A DNA stretch of 7,593 nucleotides, taken from NCBI GenBank assembly GCA_022865865.1, contig JALHTN010000268.1, positions 1 to 7,593 of the forward strand, given 5' to 3'. Below are positions 1 to 6,405 of the stretch, piece by piece. The position numbers and the translations under genes are program-made. The notes beneath the pieces are model-generated. The model did not search any database. It was not told the origin of the DNA and worked only from the letters and a program-made list of their open reading frames with translations. The stretch is from Anaerolineales bacterium. Its GTDB lineage: Bacteria; Chloroflexota; Anaerolineae; Anaerolineales; UBA4823. Numbering within the stretch: the first letter of the stretch is position 1; each line of letters opens with the position of its first letter.

Positions 1-990
1 ATACCATTGGGAAAAATCTGCCAGGGTGACGACAGGTCTGCCTGGGGATACCTGCTCACCTGGAGTGAGATTGAGCTCGACGACGACCCCATCGATTGTT
101 GCAGCTAAGTCAAGATCGGACAATGCTGATTCAGCAGCCAGGAGAGAGCCTTCTGCAGCCGCGACCCGGGATTCAGCAGTAGCAATGTGGCTGCCAGCTA
201 ATGTGACCAGATCGGGATCAGGTCCAGCCAGGAACATTTCTAGATCTGATTCAGCCTGTTCGAGGCGGGATTGGGCAACCAGAAGATCAGAATCTGCCTG
301 GTCAAGGTCGAAATCATCTCCCGTGATACCCTGTAGATTGTTCAGCCGGCGGACGGCGTCATCGTAACGTTGTTGAGTTGTGGCGAGTTTTGCCAGTCGG
401 GTTGCCCTGACCAGGTTGGTTTCGGCTTTATCAGCGTACGGTTCATAGGCATCCTGAGCTTTCTCGAGTGCATCCTCGACCAGAATGAGAGTAGCTTTGG
501 CTTCATCGATATCGGCCTGGTCAGCCGAATTGCTCCAGCTGCGCACTCTGCGTTCGGCTGTGCGGACTGCGGCTCTAGCCTGGGTGACAGCATCGAGAGC
601 TTGGGTTTGGATGATGGAAAGATCATCATCAAGGGCACGCCGTGCGATTTGAGCGGAGAGCAGTTCACTCTCGGCGGCTTGAAGTTCCAATTGAGCGCCA
701 GCGACACTTGATTCGAGTCGCTCACGACCGCTCAAGCGAGCCAGCACTTCACCGGCGCTGACGTTGTCGCCTTCTTCTATAAGCACTTCGGCTACTTCGC
801 CACCTGCGGCGAAAGCCAGATCGACAAAATCCTGGGGCACGAGCATCCCATCAGCGACAATCCGGGAATCGGCAATAACAACCGGCAGCTCTGTGTTTTC
901 AGGTTCATTTTCTGTTGTGGGAATTGCACTACATGCGGCAAGCACTATACCGCTGAGAAGCACAGATAAAACTATCAACTTAACTTTCAT
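1..990 (-). CDS. HlyD/MacA-like periplasmic adaptor lipoprotein (3' end beyond window)
   Basis: This is a membrane-fusion (adaptor) subunit that would link the FtsX permease to the outside of the cell. Translation from the ATG at 990 runs 330 codons to base 1 without a stop, so the C-terminus is missing. Residues 1-20 form a lipoprotein signal ending in lipobox L17-A-A-C20, so lipid anchoring at Cys20 is expected. Residues 63-86 (GGEV...EEGDNVSAGEVLARL) are the first half of a biotinyl/lipoyl-like hairpin. About 87-290 is Ala/Glu/Gln-rich heptad sequence, a long coiled-coil hairpin. Residues 297-325 (ATIDGVVVEL...GEQVSPGRPVVTL) are the second lipoyl half. The beta-barrel and membrane-proximal domains should follow outside the window. 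It is the last gene of the minus-strand operon seen here, 68 nt after the permease stop. An in-frame stop near 1030 rules out a longer N-terminus. Family membership is firm; the substrate is unknown. Confidence 0.93.
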   Translation of the reverse strand, partial: MKVKLIVLSVLLSGIVLAACSAIPTTENEPENTELPVVIADSRIVADGMLVPQDFVDLAFAAGGEVAEVLIEEGDNVSAGEVLARLSGRERLESSVAGAQLELQAAESELLSAQIARRALDDDLSIIQTQALDAVTQARAAVRTAERRVRSWSNSADQADIDEAKATLILVEDALEKAQDAYEPYADKAETNLVRATRLAKLATTQQRYDDAVRRLNNLQGITGDDFDLDQADSDLLVAQSRLEQAESDLEMFLAGPDPDLVTLAGSHIATAESRVAAAEGSLLAAESALSDLDLAATIDGVVVELNLTPGEQVSPGRPVVTLADFSQWY

Positions 991-1007
991 GTTCTTTTTT
1001 GGTAAAA

Positions 1008-1013
1008 CCTCCC
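1008..1013 (-). promoter_or_regulatory. Candidate ribosome binding site of the adaptor gene, unusually far from the start
   Basis: The minus strand reads GGGAGG here, the best Shine-Dalgarno match before the adaptor ATG at 990. The spacing is 17 nt, longer than usual. No alternative in-frame ATG, GTG or TTG lies between it and the upstream in-frame stop near 1030, so the start is kept. The 68-nt gap to the permease stop is A/T-rich and shows no terminator hairpin, consistent with cotranscription. Confidence 0.4.
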
Positions 1014-1058
1014 GATTGGGGTGAAAATTTTAGATAAAAAGTAAATTCAAATAGCGAA

Positions 1059-3473
1059 CTATTCATATGCCAGTACCTCGCGGATGGTGAGGTTAGCCGC
1101 TTTACGAGCCGGAAGTACACTGGCCCCAATGGATAGCAAAGAGACAACCACGAACCAGATCAAGAATCCGGTGGCGGTGTATGTTATAGAAGTTGAAGCC
1201 TCGAACAGGGCAACGCTGATGGCATTAGACATCAGATTAGTGATGGGGAACGCCAGCAGGGATCCCAGCGCCCAGCTAATGATACCGATCAGGTATCCTT
1301 CGATGATCACCATCATCATCAATATCCCGTTGGAGGAACCAATCGCGCGCATGATACCGATTTCACGGGTGCGTTCCATGACATTGATGCTCATCGTCCC
1401 GGCGAGCCCGATGCTACCAACAACAGCAGCCAGAACAGCCATGAAGAGCAAGAAGGCAGTCAGGATAGAAAAGCCATCAGCAGCGGTCTGGCTAACAGAA
1501 AGACCGGCCTCCACTTCAGCAATTTGGATGCCGCGCGCCTCAAGCAGATTTTGAACTTTGATCCCAAGGGCTTCTTGCTCGCTAATCGTCAAATTGGGAT
1601 CGGCCGCAACCATACGGAACAGGACAGCCTGTCCAGGCATACCGACTAACGCTGAGAGATACTCTGCATTCGTGTATGCCATGTATCCCGCACTGCGTCC
1701 AGCAAATTGGTAGAAACCGACTACAATCCATTCTGTCTCATCACCATTAACCTGCAGCCGCAGTGTGTCGCCAGTTTGCAATTCGGGGAATTTTGAAAGG
1801 AAAAGCTCATTGAGCACGATCGCGTTCTGGTCGCCTGGCTGGAGCCAGCGCCCCGAGAGCAATTTTGGGTTGACCAGCTGACTACCGCCGGGAGGAGCGA
1901 GCAGCTGCACTGAATCAGCTGTGGATCCATCTGGACGGATCAGCTCGCTGCGAGCAGTCATCCAGCCTTCGACGTGTGTAATCTCGTCGAGGGGGGAGAG
2001 CAGCGTTTCAATTTTCTTCACCCGGTATGGAAATGCCATAGTTACGTTCAAATCACCAATGAAATATTGGCTGATCTGGTCGATATAATTTGCCATGGAG
2101 AGCTGCACATTGAAGGTGGAGATGAAAAGGGCTCCTCCGAGAGATAAAGTGATCAGGGTCAGCACCATACGACCTTTACTGCGGAAAGTGTTGCGCAGCG
2201 ATATCAGCAATGGTCTTGAAAGCAGCTTGAAACGAACCAGCCCGCGGCTGCCAGATTTGCGCACTTTCGTGCTGCCCTGGCGGACACCGCTTAAAGCTTC
2301 CTGGACAGAAAGCCGCGAGCCACGCCAGATGGGAATAAATGCTGCTACCTGGGGAACAAGTACTGCGATCAGCGCCTGGAGAATTAGAACAACCGGTACG
2401 ATCCGGAAACCCAGCAGGTCGAAATTGAGCTGCAGGACCAGAAAACCCATCAGCTGGAAGGATACCCAGCTGGTGAGGGGTACAGCCAGCAGGAGTGCCA
2501 AAATTCCAAATGCCAGGATGAGCATCATGTAAATGGCGGTGATCTGAGTCCGTCGAGCCCCAACCGTTTTCATGATGCCGATCTGCTCCACTTGCTGCTG
2601 GAGCAAAGCCTGCAATGTGTTTGTGATCAGGAAAGCACTGAGAAAGACGATGAAGATACCGAGCAGTAATAGCACTCCCGAAATAGCATTGACATATGGG
2701 CTGTTGGGATGATCATCTGAACGTCGAGTTGCCACGCTGTTTACAGTGACATCTCGATCCTCAAGTTCCTGGCTGACCTGATCGGCAATAGATTGGATGT
2801 GATCCTCATCCGTGCCATCTCCACTGACGGTCAGGTAAAGGGTGTCATACCAATCAGGGAGGGGAAGCCCCAACCAATTCAGTGTATCCGGGCTGACGTA
2901 GCCCTGAACCGGGGACAGGAAGAAGCCACCTGCACCAGAGAAGGCACCATTGGTCTGATCACTGACCACACCAGCAACTTCAAGGGTGCGCAGTTGCCCA
3001 TCTGGCTTCTCGATCACCACCAGATCACCTAACTCAGCACCGGTATCGTCCAGTTTATAGCGTTCGATCAGGATCTGACCTTTGGATATGTCAAGACTTC
3101 CTTCCGTGAGAGTGAGCTGGTTAATGGGAGAAGTGGCGAAATCTGGCTGAGAATGCAGTTCGATGGTGGTCCACTGATCCGCGGCGGTTTGCATCCTCAG
3201 ATTGAGCAAACGTGCACCCTGGGTATTTGCGACCCCAGGGAGCTCGCTAATCGAAGCGATCATTTCATCATCAATTAAGGAGGTGCGCAGGCGAATATTC
3301 GCTGGCTGGACGGCTACATAGCCATCACGCATATCCTCGCGGATGACGAAATATAAGGTAGCGATCACACCAAAGGCGAATAAACCGACCGCGATGGAAG
3401 CGATCACCAATACGGTACGACCGAGATTGCCGCGTAAATCGGAAAGGACTTTCTGCCAGCGAGGTCGCATCAC
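1059..3473 (-). CDS. ABC transporter permease with two FtsX domains
   Basis: This is the integral membrane subunit of a type VII (MacB/LolCDE-like) ABC system, 804 residues with no ATPase domain of its own. It is an internal duplication. Half one has a membrane segment at about 20-44, an extracytoplasmic domain at 45-258, then segments near 263-288, 311-336 and 359-383. Half two has a segment near 436-456, an extracytoplasmic domain at 457-665, then segments near 668-694, 716-744 and 765-788. Both halves carry the FtsX coupling motif after their second segment: QVEQIGIMKTVGARR (295-308 region) and MERTREIGIMRAIGSS (699-714). The C-terminus PARKAANLTIREVLAYE is typical of the family. The GTG at 3473 or the adjacent ATG at 3470 can start it, 3-6 nt after the upstream ATPase stop, so translation is probably coupled. 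An AGG about 10 nt upstream lies at the end of the ATPase gene. The substrate cannot be deduced. Confidence 0.95.
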   Translation of the reverse strand: MMRPRWQKVLSDLRGNLGRTVLVIASIAVGLFAFGVIATLYFVIREDMRDGYVAVQPANIRLRTSLIDDEMIASISELPGVANTQGARLLNLRMQTAADQWTTIELHSQPDFATSPINQLTLTEGSLDISKGQILIERYKLDDTGAELGDLVVIEKPDGQLRTLEVAGVVSDQTNGAFSGAGGFFLSPVQGYVSPDTLNWLGLPLPDWYDTLYLTVSGDGTDEDHIQSIADQVSQELEDRDVTVNSVATRRSDDHPNSPYVNAISGVLLLLGIFIVFLSAFLITNTLQALLQQQVEQIGIMKTVGARRTQITAIYMMLILAFGILALLLAVPLTSWVSFQLMGFLVLQLNFDLLGFRIVPVVLILQALIAVLVPQVAAFIPIWRGSRLSVQEALSGVRQGSTKVRKSGSRGLVRFKLLSRPLLISLRNTFRSKGRMVLTLITLSLGGALFISTFNVQLSMANYIDQISQYFIGDLNVTMAFPYRVKKIETLLSPLDEITHVEGWMTARSELIRPDGSTADSVQLLAPPGGSQLVNPKLLSGRWLQPGDQNAIVLNELFLSKFPELQTGDTLRLQVNGDETEWIVVGFYQFAGRSAGYMAYTNAEYLSALVGMPGQAVLFRMVAADPNLTISEQEALGIKVQNLLEARGIQIAEVEAGLSVSQTAADGFSILTAFLLFMAVLAAVVGSIGLAGTMSINVMERTREIGIMRAIGSSNGILMMMVIIEGYLIGIISWALGSLLAFPITNLMSNAISVALFEASTSITYTATGFLIWFVVVSLLSIGASVLPARKAANLTIREVLAYE

Positions 3474-3476
3474 CGG

Positions 3477-4625
3477 TTACCTGAAGGTCCTGCCGTTAGA
3501 GCGCCAGGAAGAAAGGCGGTTTAAGGCTGCAGAAGAGAGAATGTTCTGATCTTTTTGGTCTTCGGACATCCAATTTTGGAATGCGTCCTGGTGGAGTACC
3601 AAGGTCTCGATTTTTTCATCATTGACGCTGCGCAATCCAAGTACATCGGGACTGAAATTCTGAACGTCTGGCAGGGAGAGATATTCCCCCTGGTCAAGAC
3701 GGACTTTATGTTTGCCGAAGAAACCGTTTCGGGTGACGAATTCCACTGGGCCTGAAGTGAACAAATATAAAGCCACCGGGGATTTATCCGGCAGCGGGAT
3801 TGGCTGACCTTGTTCGAAGGTCTGGCGTTCCATGAGATGGGTTAACCAGAGCAGGCGGGAGTGAGGCAGCGCTGGGAATGCATTGGCGATCCAGTTATTG
3901 ACCAGCTCACCATCGCTGAGCAGCATCATGCGGTTGGTGCGCTCAGCCAGGCTGCGGTCGTGGGTGACCATAATAATGGTCTTGCCTTGTTGGGCCAGGT
4001 CATCAAAGATTTCGAAAACTGTATCCGCAGAGCGAGAATCCAGGTTGCCAGTCGGCTCATCAGCGATAATCAGGGGTGGATCGTTGGCAAGAGCGCGGGC
4101 GATCGCAGCTGACTGCTGCTGTCCACCGGAGACCTCGGCAGGCAGATCATGAGCATAATCCTGGAGCCCGACCAGCTCAAGGAGGTGCATGGCACGGTCT
4201 TCACGGTCTTGAAATGGAATCACCTTGGCAAAATCCATCGGCAGCATGATATTCTCAAGAATTGAAAGCATAGGTAGCAGCTGGAAGAATTGAAAAATGA
4301 TGCCCAGATTGCTGCCTCGCCAGGTGGACATTTGTCCTTCGCTGAGCTGGTGAATAAAATGTTCACCAACCTGTACGCTGCCTGAGGTTGGGTGGTCGAT
4401 ACCGGTAAGCATATTCACCAGAGTGGATTTTCCGCTACCTGATTTACCGACGACACTGACAAATTCACCTTCAAAGAAACAAACATTGACACCATTTAAG
4501 GCAGTGAAATCACCGGCTCCGGTCTTAAAGATCTTAACGATGTCGCGCATTTCGATCAGTGGGGTACTATTATTCCCGCGCGCCACTGCTGCAGCACTCA
4601 TTTCAATACATGTTTGATCAGTCAT
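3477..4625 (-). CDS. ABC ATPase with C-terminal cNBD-like extension
   Basis: This is the second nucleotide-binding subunit, 382 residues against about 220-250 for MacB/LolD-type ATPases. The ATPase domain is about 22-243: Walker A GKSGSGKS (60-67), Q-loop Gln112, signature VSGGQ (165-169), Walker B LIIADE (185-190), D-loop Asp196, switch His222. All catalytic positions are present. The residue pair after SGGQQQ is Ser-Ala where the family, including the neighbouring ATPase, has Arg-Val; the codons are unambiguous. Residues about 243-354 resemble a Crp-type cyclic-nucleotide-binding beta-roll, described separately. A further ~28 residues end the protein. The ATG at 4625 follows the upstream ATPase stop by one base, implying coupling, but no good Shine-Dalgarno precedes it. 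Met9 (4601) is a possible alternative, and conserved sequence starts at about residue 23. It likely pairs with the 260-aa ATPase to energise the permease. Confidence 0.95.
   Translation of the reverse strand: MTDQTCIEMSAAAVARGNNSTPLIEMRDIVKIFKTGAGDFTALNGVNVCFFEGEFVSVVGKSGSGKSTLVNMLTGIDHPTSGSVQVGEHFIHQLSEGQMSTWRGSNLGIIFQFFQLLPMLSILENIMLPMDFAKVIPFQDREDRAMHLLELVGLQDYAHDLPAEVSGGQQQSAAIARALANDPPLIIADEPTGNLDSRSADTVFEIFDDLAQQGKTIIMVTHDRSLAERTNRMMLLSDGELVNNWIANAFPALPHSRLLWLTHLMERQTFEQGQPIPLPDKSPVALYLFTSGPVEFVTRNGFFGKHKVRLDQGEYLSLPDVQNFSPDVLGLRSVNDEKIETLVLHQDAFQNWMSEDQKDQNILSSAALNRLSSWRSNGRTFR
3564..3899 (-). other. Degenerate cyclic-nucleotide-binding-like domain within the second ATPase
   Basis: This covers residues about 243-354 of the ATPase. 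The pattern follows cNBD order: an N-terminal helix (FPALPHSRLLWLTHLMER), then TFEQGQPI, then VALYLFTSGPVEFVTR, then a GKHKVRLDQGEYLSL strand/turn, then a final strand and helix (ETLVLHQDAFQNWM). In Crp-family domains the equivalents are an F-x-x-G-x-x-I strand, a YxxxSGxVxV strand, a LGxGxxFGE turn and a VLxLDxxxF end. The phosphate-binding cassette, normally FGE(L/I)ALL followed by an R(S/T)A motif, reads GEYLSLPDVQNFSPDVLG, without the Glu and Arg that hold cyclic nucleotide phosphate. I infer a cNBD fold that has lost or changed its ligand. The call rests on pattern comparison by eye. Confidence 0.6.
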
Positions 4626-4626
4626 A

Positions 4627-5409
4627 TCAATTTAATCGCTCATTCTTTAAAGTCTCATCCGCAATTATCACCCCATCTGCGATCTCGACTGTTCGAGAAG
4701 CTCGTTGGGCAAGACCCCGGTCATGCGTGACCATTAAAATCGTCTTCCCTCGTGCAGATAAATCCAGGAAGATCTGGAAAATGGAGTCTGCGGTCACGCT
4801 GTCGAGACGCCCAGTTGGTTCATCCGCAACGATAATGGGGGGATCGTTGGCTAAAGCTCGGGCGATTGCAACTCGCTGCTGCTGTCCGCCAGAGATAGCG
4901 GACGGGGGTTTATAGGCATGGTCCTGCAGATCGACCTGGGTGAGCAATTCCATCGCCCTGCGTTTGCTGGCGCCATTGCGGTAGAGACCACAGAAATCGA
5001 TCGGCAGGAGAATGTTATCCAGGAGGGAAAGGCTCGGCATCAGGTGAAAGGACTGGTAGATAATTCCCAAATTACGGCCGCGCCATTGTGCCAGCTGGTT
5101 CTCCCGCTTCAGGTGGAGTGGTAAGTCTGAAACCCAAACTTCTCCAGAAGTGATGCGGTCAACACCGGTGATCATATTGATCAAGGTTGTTTTCCCTGCA
5201 CCGGATTTCCCGCTGATGGCGACAAATTCCCCGGGGTTAATGGCCAAATCAATGCCATTTAAGGCATTCAGATCGCCGCTTGTGGATTTATAGGTTTTAA
5301 CCAGGTTTGATAGGCTGATCAAAGGTTGGTCAAAATTGTGTTCACCTGATTGGCGCTCTTCTGAATGTCCGCCCGAGCGACCATTTGACTTGACGAAATT
5401 GTTAAGCAT
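4627..5409 (-). CDS. ABC ATPase, MacB/LolD/YknY type
   Basis: This is the first gene of the minus-strand operon and a cytoplasmic ATP-hydrolysing subunit of the exporter, 260 residues. Motifs: Walker A GKSGAGKT (67-74), Q-loop Gln119 (IIYQSFHLMP), signature ISGGQQQRVAIARAL (172-186), Walker B IIVADE (192-197), D-loop Asp203 in PTGRLD, switch His229 (MVTHD). All residues needed for ATP hydrolysis are present. The usual Asn of PTGNLD is Arg here, at a variable position. The N-terminal ~28 residues are polar and precede the conserved core (LISLSNLVKTY), so the true start could lie slightly downstream, but the ATG at 5409 is the first in frame after the promoter. Its TGA (4629-4627) is one base from the next ATPase's ATG. 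It is clearly related to that neighbour across the core, suggesting gene duplication followed by divergence. Confidence 0.96.
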   Translation of the reverse strand: MLNNFVKSNGRSGGHSEERQSGEHNFDQPLISLSNLVKTYKSTSGDLNALNGIDLAINPGEFVAISGKSGAGKTTLINMITGVDRITSGEVWVSDLPLHLKRENQLAQWRGRNLGIIYQSFHLMPSLSLLDNILLPIDFCGLYRNGASKRRAMELLTQVDLQDHAYKPPSAISGGQQQRVAIARALANDPPIIVADEPTGRLDSVTADSIFQIFLDLSARGKTILMVTHDRGLAQRASRTVEIADGVIIADETLKNERLN

Positions 5410-5498
5410 CTTCTAACCATACCTGTATTGAAATCGGTTACAATAAATAAGGGTGGAACAATAAGACAGTGTCCGATATCCAACATAGTTAATTTATA

Positions 5499-5524
5499 AA
5501 CATTGTGTTATAATAGACAACGTT
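5499..5524. promoter_or_regulatory. Candidate TetR operator, 26-bp inverted repeat
   Basis: AACATTGT (5499-5506) and ACAACGTT (5517-5524) are inverted copies matching at 7 of 8 positions, separated by 10 bases; two of the five central pairs also match. The repeat covers the plus-strand extended -10 (5506-5514) and the predicted start sites of both divergent transcripts (about 5521/5522), just downstream of the minus -10. Size and position suit a TetR-family dimer. Which protein binds is inferred from proximity. Confidence 0.6.
5506..5514 (+). promoter_or_regulatory. Extended -10 promoter for the TetR regulator
   Basis: TGTTATAAT is a TGn motif joined to a perfect TATAAT (5509-5514). The -35 position at 17-bp spacing (5486-5491, TAGTTA) is poor, as is common for extended -10 promoters. 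Transcription would start near 5521 and give a leader of about 229 nt before the regulator ATG at 5750. No comparably good plus-strand promoter was seen closer to the gene, though a weaker one cannot be excluded. Confidence 0.55.
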
Positions 5525-5528
5525 CGTG

Positions 5529-5557
5529 ATTATAAGCGAATAAGGGTTTTTTGTCAA
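5529..5557 (-). promoter_or_regulatory. Exact-consensus sigma-70-type promoter of the ABC operon
   Basis: On the minus strand TTGACA occupies 5557-5552 and TATAAT 5534-5529, separated by exactly 17 bases. Both hexamers match the housekeeping consensus at 12 of 12 positions. Transcription would start near 5522 and read left into the ATPase at 5409, giving a leader of about 113 nt. A promoter this strong would normally need a repressor, which fits the adjacent divergent TetR gene and the inverted repeat over the start site. Confidence 0.85.
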
Positions 5558-5598
5558 CCCAAAACGGCCAGAAGAAAATAGCGTTTCTGACCTACAAC

Positions 5599-5616
5599 CT
5601 TGTAAGCAAGTACAAG
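5599..5616. repeat. Perfect-arm inverted repeat in the regulator leader
   Basis: CTTGTA (5599-5604) and TACAAG (5611-5616) are perfect inverted copies separated by six bases. The arms share the TTGT...ACAA feature with the 5499-5524 operator candidate, but the half-site spacing is two bases shorter (16 against 18 across TTGT to ACAA). It could be an auxiliary operator site or a small RNA hairpin. Confidence 0.35.
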
Positions 5617-5664
5617 CCTAATCTATTGGAATCGGCCCTAGTGAGAACTGATCCGGAACTACAT

Positions 5665-5678
5665 ACCCTGGAAAGGGT
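5665..5678 (+). repeat. Small hairpin with GNRA-type loop in the regulator leader
   Basis: ACCCT (5665-5669) pairs with AGGGT (5674-5678) around the four-base loop GGAA, which fits the stable GNRA tetraloop class. If the regulator transcript starts near 5521 this hairpin lies in its untranslated leader, about 70 nt before the ATG. No T-run follows, so it is not a terminator. Function unknown. Confidence 0.35.
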
Positions 5679-5715
5679 TTAAGAAAATAATGATTCGATA
5701 GCTATTATTGTGATT

Positions 5716-5731
5716 CAACAATTATTTGTTG
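5716..5731. repeat. Inverted repeat just upstream of the regulator start
   Basis: CAACAA (5716-5721) and TTGTTG (5726-5731) are perfect inverted copies around TTAT. The repeat ends 8 bases before the Shine-Dalgarno sequence. It could be a further regulator-binding site or a weak RNA hairpin; A/T-rich arms make stable RNA folding modest. Confidence 0.35.
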
Positions 5732-5738
5732 GAGCATC

Positions 5739-5744
5739 GAGGAG
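5739..5744 (+). promoter_or_regulatory. Ribosome binding site deciding the TetR start
   Basis: GAGGAG lies 5 bases before the ATG at 5750. This favours ATG 5750 over the in-frame TTG at 5726, which has no such signal and sits inside the inverted repeat 5716-5731. Confidence 0.75.
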
Positions 5745-5749
5745 TGAAG

Positions 5750-6397
5750 ATGAGCGCTGTTAAGGAACAGGAGAAAGTAGACCGCAGAGTACGGAAAACT
5801 CGGCGCGCGCTGCGGGAAGCCATGCAGGTATTAATGGAGGAAAAAGGCTACGAGCAGGTCACGATCGAAGAATTGACCGAGAAAGCTGACATTGGTAGGA
5901 CAACCTTCTACCTGCATTACAGCGCCAAGCAAGACCTGCTTTTAGAGCAGTTTGATGAACTGCTGGATCAGCTAGTCGGACAGCTATCCCAAATACCGCT
6001 CTCCTATTGGAGTCAACAAGGAGAAGTACTGCCGGCTGAAGACCACCCTGAACGTCCAATTTGTATGATTTTTCAGCACGCAGCAGAGAACGAAGAACTA
6101 TACCGGATCGTGCTGCATGGTGAAGGTGTTGATCAGGCGTCGCAACGACTACAAACCATGATGACCAGGGCTGTCGAAGAATTTTTCCATCGGAAAATGG
6201 GAGATGAAAGCGAGAAAATGACCCTCGAGTTTCCGGTGGAGCTGTTTGGAAATTATTTTGCAGGTGCGATGTTGGGTATGATTAAATGGTGGTTGGAAGC
6301 AGGCAGACCTTATTCCGCTCAAGAAATGGAGGCTATCTTCTTCCTAATGTTCTTGCCCGGTGCCAGCCAGGTGATTGGGATGGAGCTGCAGCAATAA
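5750..6397 (+). CDS. TetR/AcrR-family transcriptional regulator
   Basis: This is a 215-residue DNA-binding protein, a typical TetR length. Residues about 11-66 are the N-terminal three-helix DNA-binding domain: RRALREAMQVLMEEKGYEQVTIEELTEK..., with the helix-turn-helix at about 38-57 (TIEELTEKADIGRTTFYLHY) followed by SAKQDLL, the classic TetR signature. The C-terminal ligand/dimer domain (about 75-215) includes the segment NYFAGAMLGMIKWWLEAGRPYSAQEM, resembling the DhaS-like TetR C-terminal family (TetR_C_8 type); the ligand is not predictable. The gene diverges from the exporter operon across a 340-nt gap with paired promoters and an inverted repeat. It is therefore probably the local repressor of the pump and of itself, released by a compound the pump exports. 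That role is inferred from context. Confidence 0.95.
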   Translation: MSAVKEQEKVDRRVRKTRRALREAMQVLMEEKGYEQVTIEELTEKADIGRTTFYLHYSAKQDLLLEQFDELLDQLVGQLSQIPLSYWSQQGEVLPAEDHPERPICMIFQHAAENEELYRIVLHGEGVDQASQRLQTMMTRAVEEFFHRKMGDESEKMTLEFPVELFGNYFAGAMLGMIKWWLEAGRPYSAQEMEAIFFLMFLPGASQVIGMELQQ

Positions 6398-6405
6398 TCA
6401 AAATC

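Noticed and set aside
26..725. Several open frames opposite and out of frame with the adaptor gene
   Set aside because: They are shadows of a low-stop, Ala/Glu/Leu-rich coiled-coil gene whose own frame is continuous, has a lipoprotein signal and has both lipoyl halves.
3470..3480. Possible frameshift splitting one ATPase-permease (MacB-like) fusion gene
   Set aside because: The ATPase has its own long C-terminal domain and a clean stop, and the permease has its own GTG/ATG start and full N-terminal membrane segment.
4627..5409. PTGRLD in place of PTGNLD near the D-loop as a sign of an inactive ATPase
   Set aside because: That position varies among active family members, and Walker A, Walker B, signature and switch His are all intact.
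5686..5716. AATAAT/ATTATT inverted repeat, ATAGCTAT palindrome and two TGATTC copies 20 bp apart
   Set aside because: Very A/T-rich and short; such matches are expected by chance, and they do not share arms with the operator candidate.
5726..5749. TTG start giving an eight-residue longer TetR protein
   Set aside because: It has no ribosome binding site and lies in the inverted repeat 5716-5731; ATG 5750 has GAGGAG at 5-nt spacing and matches usual TetR length.
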